From: an uncultured Bryobacterales bacterium
GTDB taxonomy: Bacteria > Acidobacteriota > Terriglobia > Bryobacterales > Bryobacteraceae
Direction: 5' to 3'
Assembly (NCBI GenBank): GCA_937859895.1
Contig: CALMAV010000101.1
Location: 13,273 to 18,999, forward strand
Length of the DNA stretch: 5,727 bases
The notes under the pieces were generated by a model that saw only the letters and a list, made by a program, of their open reading frames with translations, searched no databases and was not told the DNA's origin. Positions 1-4,652 of this stretch are shown here, one piece after another; the first letter of the stretch is position 1, and every line of letters starts with the position of its first letter. The position numbers and the translations under genes were made by a program.

Positions 1-322
1 AGATCGCGTGCTTGCCGCCGACAGTGACCATGCACTCGGCGGGCGTGTAGGACGTGCCGAAGTCCTCCTTGTGCCGTTGGCAGATGGCGGCGCGAAGCTC
101 CGGCGTACCGCCAGCGTTGGTGTACTTGGTGAAGTTAGCGTCAATGGCTGCAATGCCGGCTTGCTTGATGTTGTCCGGGGTAGGGAAGTCGGGTTCACCG
201 GCGCCAAAGTCGACAACATCGATGCCCTCGCGGCGCAGTCGGTCAGCATCAGCAGAGACCTTGAGGGTTGAGGAGACGCTGATAGTGGAGATACGTTCGG
301 CTATCTCGGCAGTAGCTTGCAT
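1..322 (-). CDS. Aspartate aminotransferase, class I, N-terminal fragment
   Basis: PLP-dependent aminotransferase, cut by the left window edge; 107 residues are visible. Enzymes of this type move the amino group between aspartate (or prephenate or another amino acid) and 2-oxoglutarate in the cytoplasm. The call rests on the N-terminal signature of subgroup I-beta: a helix ending in the ADADRLRREG segment (about 24-33), then VVDFGAGEPDFPTP (36-49), NFTKYT (63-68), GGTPELRAAI (71-80) and the start of the VGGKHAI cofactor-side loop (101-107). The PLP lysine lies outside the window. The ATG at 322-320 fits the usual family N-terminus; upstream there is only a weak purine stretch and no clear Shine-Dalgarno (SD) sequence. 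It begins 13 nt after the coaD stop on the same strand, so co-transcription is likely. Exact substrate cannot be set from this fragment. Family is sure; the precise gene name is not. Confidence 0.93.
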   Translation of the reverse strand, partial: MQATAEIAERISTISVSSTLKVSADADRLRREGIDVVDFGAGEPDFPTPDNIKQAGIAAIDANFTKYTNAGGTPELRAAICQRHKEDFGTSYTPAECMVTVGGKHAI

Positions 323-335
323 GGTTCACACCAAT

Positions 336-818
336 TTACCGTGAGGCGTACTTGGCCCGAAGAGCTGCCGCCGCGTGAGGCGGAACAAACGAAGTAACGT
401 CACCGCCTAGACTGGCGATTTCCTTTACTATTCGCGAACTGATTGCGCGATTGCTTTCGGTAGCGACGAGAAAAATGGTGTCCAGTTGCGGCGATAGACG
501 GCGGTTCAAAGTAGCGAGCTGCTCCTCGAACTCGTAATCGGATGGCGAACGAAGACCGCGCACAATAACCTGGGCACCGCACTCGCGCGCACAGTTAACG
601 AGCAATCCTTCAAACGAAAGGACAGAGACATTGGGCAGGGCGGCAGTGGCTTCGTTCAACATCTCGACCCGTTCGGCTACGGCGAATAAAGACTGCTTTT
701 GGCTGTTCTGTAGGACAGCGACGATCAGCTGATCGAACAAGTGACTGCCACGAGTGAGAATGTCCAGGTGGCCGTTGGTGAGCGGATCGAACGAGCCGGG
801 ATAGATCGCAACAGCCAT
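336..818 (-). CDS. coaD: Pantetheine-phosphate adenylyltransferase (PPAT)
   Basis: Cytoplasmic enzyme of coenzyme A synthesis: transfers AMP from ATP to 4'-phosphopantetheine, giving dephospho-CoA and pyrophosphate. The 160 residues match the usual bacterial CoaD length. Visible motifs are YPGSFDPLTNGH (6-17), the nucleotidyltransferase (T/H)xGH signature with His17; Lys41; RGLR with Arg87 and Arg90; EFEEQLATLNRRL (96-108); and ISSRIVKEIA (126-135) near the C-terminus. With an offset of one these align with E. coli residues T10 (Ser here), H18, K42, R88, R91 and S128-S129. The ATG at 818-816 was chosen because YPGSF should lie within about ten residues of the start. The frame stays open upstream to 983, but that extension has no family resemblance. 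No clear SD sequence precedes the ATG. It is the first gene of the pair with the aminotransferase. Confidence 0.97.
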   Translation of the reverse strand: MAVAIYPGSFDPLTNGHLDILTRGSHLFDQLIVAVLQNSQKQSLFAVAERVEMLNEATAALPNVSVLSFEGLLVNCARECGAQVIVRGLRSPSDYEFEEQLATLNRRLSPQLDTIFLVATESNRAISSRIVKEIASLGGDVTSFVPPHAAAALRAKYASR

Positions 819-1020
819 GACATCAGGATACGAATGAGGCTCGTGCTCGCGGTTGCCGGACCAGATCAACAGCGATCGCGCGGCCCAGTGAAAGGTATTC
901 GACCTTAGAGAGTTTAAGCCACCGTCCAACCCAGAAAAGTGGCAATTCTCAAATGCTGGTTCCCTGGTGATTGCGATTCGCACTTGCGGAGATAAGCAAG
1001 GTTCCCCAGCTGGAGGGTTC
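819..1020. promoter_or_regulatory. Divergent intergenic spacer between coaD and the TetR gene
   Basis: About 200 bp separate the coaD start from the palindrome that precedes the TetR gene. It must hold the coaD promoter and possibly part of the TetR promoter. I could not pick a convincing -35/-10 pair on either strand. Small symmetric elements are TGCGATTCGCA at 972-982 (5-bp arms around one base) and CCAGCTGG at 1006-1013; both are short enough to be chance. No convincing small gene is seen here, although the coaD frame remains open through to 983. Confidence 0.4.
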
Positions 1021-1040
1021 TAGCACGACCGGTCGTGCTA
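1021..1040. promoter_or_regulatory. Perfect 20-bp palindrome, candidate TetR operator
   Basis: TAGCACGACCGGTCGTGCTA is a perfect inverted repeat with no spacer; symmetry stops exactly at its ends (C at 1020 and T at 1041 do not pair). It ends one base before the TTG start codon of the TetR gene and 10 bases before the alternative GTG start. TetR-family dimers commonly bind palindromes of roughly 15-20 bp placed over their own promoter, so this is the likely autoregulatory operator. That it is symmetric is seen directly; that this regulator binds it is inference. No second copy was noticed in the window. Confidence 0.75.
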
Positions 1041-1041
1041 T

Positions 1042-1701
1042 TTGCGCGTCGTGACGGGCGGCGCAGGGTCAAGACATCAGCAAATCCTGCAAGCCGGACT
1101 CGCTTTGATGAGCCAAGCAGGTTTAGGGGGTGTCACGCTCGGAGTGCTCGCCGACCAGGTCGGCATGTCGAAGAGTGGGCTGTTTGCGCATTTCCGGTCG
1201 AAAGAGGAAGTTCAGATTGCCCTGCTGCAACACATGGCAGAGTTTGCGAACGAGCACGTTGTCCAGCCATCAATGAACGTTGAGCCCGGACTGCCTCGAC
1301 TGCGGGCGCTGGTTCGCCATTGGTTTGGTTGGGCGCAGCGGGCCGGACTGCCCGGAGGTTGCCCAGTGGCAGCTGGCTTGTTCGAGTTTGATGATGTGGA
1401 CGGCGCAGTCCGAAACAAGATTTTAGAGATGGAAAGCAACTGGCGCGGGCTGCTGCAAAAAGTTGTCCGGGAGGCTGTGGATTGCGGACATCTGCGTCGA
1501 GATTTGGACATCGACCAGTTCATCTGGGAATTGAGCAGCATTTATCTCGGCCATCATGCTGCCCACCGATTCTTCCGAGCCGCGGATGCTGATAGCCGGG
1601 CCACGACTGCCTTTGAGGCACTTCTACAACGGGGAATGCCCGAAACGTCCGGCCTTACAACCGCGGGACATAAGCGTACTCGAAGGGCACAGGCCACCTA
1701 A
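1042..1701 (+). CDS. TetR/AcrR-family transcriptional repressor
   Basis: One-component DNA-binding regulator, 219 residues when read from TTG at 1042. The N-terminal domain has helix 1 (HQQILQAGLALMSQAG, about 12-27) and the helix-turn-helix at 31-54 with LADQVGMSKSGLFAHFRSKEEV, the typical TetR recognition region. The C-terminal ligand/dimer domain carries LPGGCPVAAGLFEFDD (103-118), seen in a TetR subgroup with a conserved GGC motif; the ligand is unknown. The last 20 or so residues are basic and look disordered. Start choice is uncertain: an in-frame TAG at 1021 limits it, leaving TTG 1042 or GTG 1051, and neither has an SD sequence. GTG 1051 would give 216 residues and might be leaderless. 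The perfect palindrome directly upstream suggests autorepression. The next gene on the same strand, a small membrane protein, is a plausible target. Confidence 0.93.
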   Translation: MRVVTGGAGSRHQQILQAGLALMSQAGLGGVTLGVLADQVGMSKSGLFAHFRSKEEVQIALLQHMAEFANEHVVQPSMNVEPGLPRLRALVRHWFGWAQRAGLPGGCPVAAGLFEFDDVDGAVRNKILEMESNWRGLLQKVVREAVDCGHLRRDLDIDQFIWELSSIYLGHHAAHRFFRAADADSRATTAFEALLQRGMPETSGLTTAGHKRTRRAQAT

Positions 1702-1709
1702 ATATGACA

Positions 1710-1729
1710 TTCGGCTGGCTGGAGCCGAA
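1710..1729 (+). other. Short hairpin just after the TetR stop
   Basis: TTCGGCT (1710-1716) and AGCCGAA (1723-1729) form a perfect 7-bp stem with a 6-base loop, starting 8 bases after the TetR stop codon. The position fits a terminator or an mRNA-stabilising 3' hairpin. It is not followed by a T-run (next bases are CCGGCGGCTTTAAC), so an intrinsic terminator is doubtful and partial read-through into the next gene is possible. Confidence 0.35.
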
Positions 1730-1746
1730 CCGGCGGCTTTAACTCA

Positions 1747-1764
1747 ATGGCGCGATCGCGCAAT
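1747..1764. repeat. Palindrome GCGCGATCGCGC with near-symmetric flanks
   Basis: A perfect 12-bp palindrome at 1750-1761 extends to an 18-bp inverted repeat (1747-1764) with a single mismatched pair. It is also flanked by direct copies of CAATGG (1745-1750 and 1761-1766). It lies in the 104-bp gap between the TetR gene and the small membrane-protein gene, about 40 bp before the latter's start. It could be a protein-binding site in that gene's leader or promoter. It does not resemble the 1021-1040 palindrome, so the same repressor is not the obvious ligand. Chance is possible. Confidence 0.3.
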
Positions 1765-1792
1765 GGGGATGCCTTCACTGCCGTTATGACCC

Positions 1793-1798
1793 TCTAAT
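1793..1798 (+). promoter_or_regulatory. Possible -10 element for the small membrane-protein gene
   Basis: TCTAAT matches the sigma-70 -10 consensus at five of six positions, the mismatch being the important second base. It ends 7 bases before the ATG at 1806, which would place the transcription start at or next to the start codon and give a leaderless message. That fits the absence of an SD sequence before this ATG. No good -35 box is seen 16-18 bp upstream. This is a weak prediction. Confidence 0.25.
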
Positions 1799-1805
1799 CG
1801 ACTTT

Positions 1806-2204
1806 ATGCTTCGCACAATCTTCTTTACAGCATTAGCTGCCGGTTTAGCGTTCGTTATCGACTTTGCCCTTGGGCAAGCAGGCATTCGAATCGCTCAAGT
1901 CCCACGGACATTCCCGCCGTTTACTGCCCTGCCGATTCTGTCCGGGGCGATAGGTGGGCCCGTGCTTGCCTCACTTACGTTTGCAATTATCCAGGCAGTA
2001 GCCAGGCAGCCTGAGAAGCCGTTTTTGTTCACTGCCATTTTTGTCCTGGCTCTGTCATTCGCTTTGCCGCTGCGATTGAGCTTCACCAAATCAGCGCGCT
2101 TTGCAGGCGTGACGCCGACCGCTCAGATGATTCTCGTGCTGATGCACACCGTGGTTGCAACGGTCAGCGTGGCCGCAGTCTTGCAGAGCCGGAGGAACCA
2201 TTGA
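1806..2204 (+). CDS. Small four-helix membrane protein, DUF6069-like
   Basis: 132-residue integral membrane protein of unknown function. Four hydrophobic segments are visible at about 4-26, 42-65, 71-91 and 105-125, with a basic C-terminal tail (QSRRNH). Features recalling DUF6069 proteins are a first helix followed by a short loop ending in FPPFT (36-40), a central QAVARQPEKPF turn (63-73) and a last segment starting TPTAQMILVLMH (103-114) before an AVA-rich helix. This family assignment is from memory of the pattern and was not searched. The ATG at 1806 is favoured because it starts directly before the first helix; no SD sequence is present. It follows the TetR gene by 104 bp on the same strand and is its most likely partner. 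Nothing indicates a transported substrate or an enzymatic role. Confidence 0.8.
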   Translation: MLRTIFFTALAAGLAFVIDFALGQAGIRIAQVPRTFPPFTALPILSGAIGGPVLASLTFAIIQAVARQPEKPFLFTAIFVLALSFALPLRLSFTKSARFAGVTPTAQMILVLMHTVVATVSVAAVLQSRRNH

Positions 2205-2223
2205 CAGCTCCTTGTATGCAGTG

Positions 2224-3549
2224 TCAGGTCGAAAATGCTGCGCCAACCGTTGGATTAATGTTCATCCGCTTAAGACAGTAAGCGGCGAAGATGATGTTCG
2301 ACATCGCCGTCGCGACCAGGAAGCCTCCGGCAGCAGCCATGTACCCGTAGATGGGAGCCAAGGCTGCCAGGCAGATGATTCCGCACACTGCAGACCCGGC
2401 CATCACAGCGAGGTTCAGGTTCTCCCGCCCGGTTAGAAGCACCAGATACCCGCATGGCCCACAAGCAACGCTGATGATCTGCGCAGCGGCAATGATCAGC
2501 ATTGCGTTTAAAACTTGTGAGTAGCCATGGCCGTATATCTCAAGCAGGGGACGACCGAAGATCACCAAGATGGCTGTGATCGGCAGACTGCCTAATATGG
2601 TCAGGCGCGACCCGGTGCGGAGCAGGGGACGCATGTCCCCCAAACGTCCGGCGTGCCAGAAGGCAGTGATCTTAGGGACATAGATCATCTCCATCGATGT
2701 CGACAAAAATGAAATGAGCGCAGGGTACTGCATGGCGATGTTGAAGAACCCAACCTCTTTGACCGGGGCGCTCTGTTTCAGAATCACTGGGCAGGCCCAT
2801 AGATAAGCATTGGTTGCAATCAACACTAGGAGGAATCGGAGCTGGCTACGAAAGCTCAGCGCCGTGTTGCGCTCATTCGCGATAGGGACATGGCTGTGCA
2901 AGGCCGATCGGGAACGCCTGGCGGCGAGGATGGCTGCCGTGATAGCGATCAGTGCAACGATTGCCGACGTTAGCAGCGTGGCCATCCAAACTCGGAGGAG
3001 CTCATGGGCAGAGAAAAGGAGTAAGGCCCCAAGGAGAAAAACCGGGCCCCGCCCTGCCTCCTGCACAATTGTGCTCCCCAGAGGGAAATCGATGCCGCGC
3101 AGCACGCTAGCTGACAGCAGAATCGCGGTCAGGCAGATACCAGTTAAGACCACCAAAATCAGGGACAACGAGGAGCCCAGGACGGCATGGATGGGAACGG
3201 CGAAAATGAGCGAGGCTATAGGGAGGACGAAAACTGCCCGCCAGCGGATCCAGGACAGAACCTGATCCAGCACAAAGGCATTGCCGCTCCCTCGCGCTCG
3301 CCCGAGCGCTACCAGTGCGGTTTGTTCCAGGCCGAGCCCGCCGACTAAATTGATGGCCGTCAAAAACGTGATGACGTATGCATAAATCCCGAAGTTTGCC
3401 GTTGAGAGATGCCGGGAGGCAACCAGGGCAGCTGCAAAGGCTGCGCCGCGTCCTATGAATCGTACTGCGGAGATGAGAATGCTAGTGCTGAGAAAAGACA
3501 GCGCTTGTGGGCGCGGCATTCTCCGGGGAAGCATGAGTGCGGTGCTCAT
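2224..3549 (-). CDS. Polysaccharide flippase, MOP superfamily (Wzx/MATE-like)
   Basis: Inner-membrane protein of 441 residues that probably flips a lipid-linked oligosaccharide to the periplasmic face. About twelve hydrophobic segments are visible, roughly at 20-45, 53-75, 103-123, 126-150, 168-186, 188-210, 236-256, 268-290, 312-332, 345-366, 380-400 and 405-425. Family-like features are the FGIYAYVITFLTAINLVGGLG stretch at 53-73 followed by LEQTALVALGR (74-84), ACGPCGYLVLLTGREN (362-377) and the tail LKRMNINPT (426-434). The ATG at 3549-3547 lies 2 nt after the glycosyltransferase stop; a GTG directly before it (3552-3550) is an alternative and is better spaced (8 nt) from the weak GGGG at 3564-3561. 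The frame is open further upstream to 3696, but that stretch is arginine-rich and overlaps the glycosyltransferase, so it is not used. Last gene of the operon. Substrate unknown. Confidence 0.9.
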   Translation of the reverse strand: MSTALMLPRRMPRPQALSFLSTSILISAVRFIGRGAAFAAALVASRHLSTANFGIYAYVITFLTAINLVGGLGLEQTALVALGRARGSGNAFVLDQVLSWIRWRAVFVLPIASLIFAVPIHAVLGSSLSLILVVLTGICLTAILLSASVLRGIDFPLGSTIVQEAGRGPVFLLGALLLFSAHELLRVWMATLLTSAIVALIAITAAILAARRSRSALHSHVPIANERNTALSFRSQLRFLLVLIATNAYLWACPVILKQSAPVKEVGFFNIAMQYPALISFLSTSMEMIYVPKITAFWHAGRLGDMRPLLRTGSRLTILGSLPITAILVIFGRPLLEIYGHGYSQVLNAMLIIAAAQIISVACGPCGYLVLLTGRENLNLAVMAGSAVCGIICLAALAPIYGYMAAAGGFLVATAMSNIIFAAYCLKRMNINPTVGAAFST

Positions 3550-3551
3550 CA

Positions 3552-4652
3552 CTATGTCTGCCCCGCTAGCACTGAGGCGTTGAGACGATGAACAACGGCA
3601 GCGGCGAACTCGGCGTCGTTGTCTACGGTGGTCAGCAGATCCGCCTCCGCCACACCTTCGGCGCCCACAGATGTGGCTACCACCGGCAGCCCGCAAGCAA
3701 TCATTTCGAGTGTCTTAATCTTGATTCCCGCGCCCAGACGCACTGGCACAATTCCAACCGCGGCTGACCGGAAGAGCGAACTCGGATCTTCCACATAACC
3801 GGTAACAGTAACACTGCGGCCGGCTAGTTCTTGTATGCTCTTCGGCGGATCGATGCCAGCCACGATCAGCCGGGCATCCGGTCTTTGGGCGAGAATATCC
3901 GGCAAAATTTTGGTAACGAAGTAGTGAACCGCGTCAACATTTTCCCTGCGGCCCAAGTGTCCCCAGAACAGCATGGTGGAAGGGTCTATCGAACGGCTGG
4001 TCCGCTCCTGCGGGTCGATATAGCGCGGCACCTGCGGATAGCGAACGGCTACATCGCTGCGTCCGGTCAGGGCTGTCACCAGCTTCTGATCCTTCTCGTT
4101 CAGAACGGTGACCCGCCCAAACCCGCGCAGCACTTCGGTTTCCCATCGCCTTATTCTGTGCATTTCCGCCAGGGCGAAGAGCTTACGTGACGGCCTGGCA
4201 TGGTGGTACCGCCGTTCGTAGAGTTGCGTCAGGACATCGTGGCACACCACCGTTGCTCGGTGCCACTCGCTTCTGGGAAGAACCTCGGCCGCTTGTATGA
4301 ACTCAACGTCGATGCGATCGAAGGTCGTCTCAGCCAGCAACTTCTTGACATATCGGCTCGCGATCAAGGGGCGTGGGGAAGCGGCGAAGGGCAGAGTGGG
4401 AAAGCGAAGCGCGGCCAGCAGACGCAACGAGGGAGTCAATCGAAAGATTCGGGATCTGTCGCCACGCGGGGCCGCGAATCCTTCTTTGTGATGACGCCGG
4501 TCTAATTCGTTTTCAAAGGAGACAGTGGTGACCTCCCAACCTTTTGCGATCAGGGCATCGATCTCGCGTGCCACGATTTTAGGCCCGGAGGATACAGCGT
4601 CGCTTGTTGGATGAAAACCGCACAGGAAGAGCGCCCGCATCGTTCTGCTCAT
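3552..4652 (-). CDS. Glycosyltransferase, GT-B fold, GT4-like
   Basis: Cytoplasmic enzyme of 366 residues that likely transfers a sugar from a nucleotide-sugar donor to a lipid-linked glycan. The N-terminal Rossmann half starts MRALFLCGFHP (5-15) with the glycine-containing acceptor loop SSGPKIVAREIDAL (21-34). The C-terminal half has LFWGHLGRRENVDAV (228-242), RLIVAGIDPP (261-270), VTGYVEDPSSLF (283-294) and the donor-site motif VPVRLGAGIKIKTLEM (302-317) followed by ACGLPVVATSVGAEGV (319-334). Glu316 is the second Glu of the classic EX7E motif; the first is replaced by Ala308, as in the GAGIKIK/GSGMKIK subgroup. The protein ends about 30 residues after this core, shorter than most relatives. 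The ATG at 4652-4650 overlaps the preceding stop by 4 nt (ATGA), and GGAG at 4664-4661 is a good SD sequence 8 nt upstream; a second ATG sits at residue 5. Sugar and linkage cannot be read from sequence. Confidence 0.93.
   Translation of the reverse strand: MSRTMRALFLCGFHPTSDAVSSGPKIVAREIDALIAKGWEVTTVSFENELDRRHHKEGFAAPRGDRSRIFRLTPSLRLLAALRFPTLPFAASPRPLIASRYVKKLLAETTFDRIDVEFIQAAEVLPRSEWHRATVVCHDVLTQLYERRYHHARPSRKLFALAEMHRIRRWETEVLRGFGRVTVLNEKDQKLVTALTGRSDVAVRYPQVPRYIDPQERTSRSIDPSTMLFWGHLGRRENVDAVHYFVTKILPDILAQRPDARLIVAGIDPPKSIQELAGRSVTVTGYVEDPSSLFRSAAVGIVPVRLGAGIKIKTLEMIACGLPVVATSVGAEGVAEADLLTTVDNDAEFAAAVVHRLNASVLAGQT

Noticed and set aside
8..344. Plus-strand open frames over the left edge
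   Set aside because: They lie opposite the clear aminotransferase coding sequence and have no recognisable features.
819..983. Open N-terminal extension of coaD (55 extra residues)
   Set aside because: The family starts directly before the YPGSFDP motif; the extension shows no recognisable domain and lies in the promoter spacer.
1150..1164. Inverted repeat GCCGACC-A-GGTCGGC inside the TetR gene
   Set aside because: It encodes part of the conserved helix-turn-helix (ADQVG), so protein constraint explains the bases; no sign of a regulatory role.
872..1759. Two copies of GCGATCGC (872-879 and 1752-1759), the cyanobacterial HIP1 octamer
   Set aside because: Only two copies in 5.7 kb, and no gene here points to cyanobacteria; chance in GC-rich DNA is the better explanation.
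2810..3265. 151-residue plus-strand open frame opposite the flippase gene
   Set aside because: Arg- and Ser-rich with no motif, antisense to a clear membrane-protein gene; a shadow frame.
3550..3696. Upstream extension of the flippase frame (49 residues)
   Set aside because: It is rich in Arg, Gly and Ser, has no membrane segment and overlaps the well-supported glycosyltransferase coding region; it looks like an antiphase shadow.
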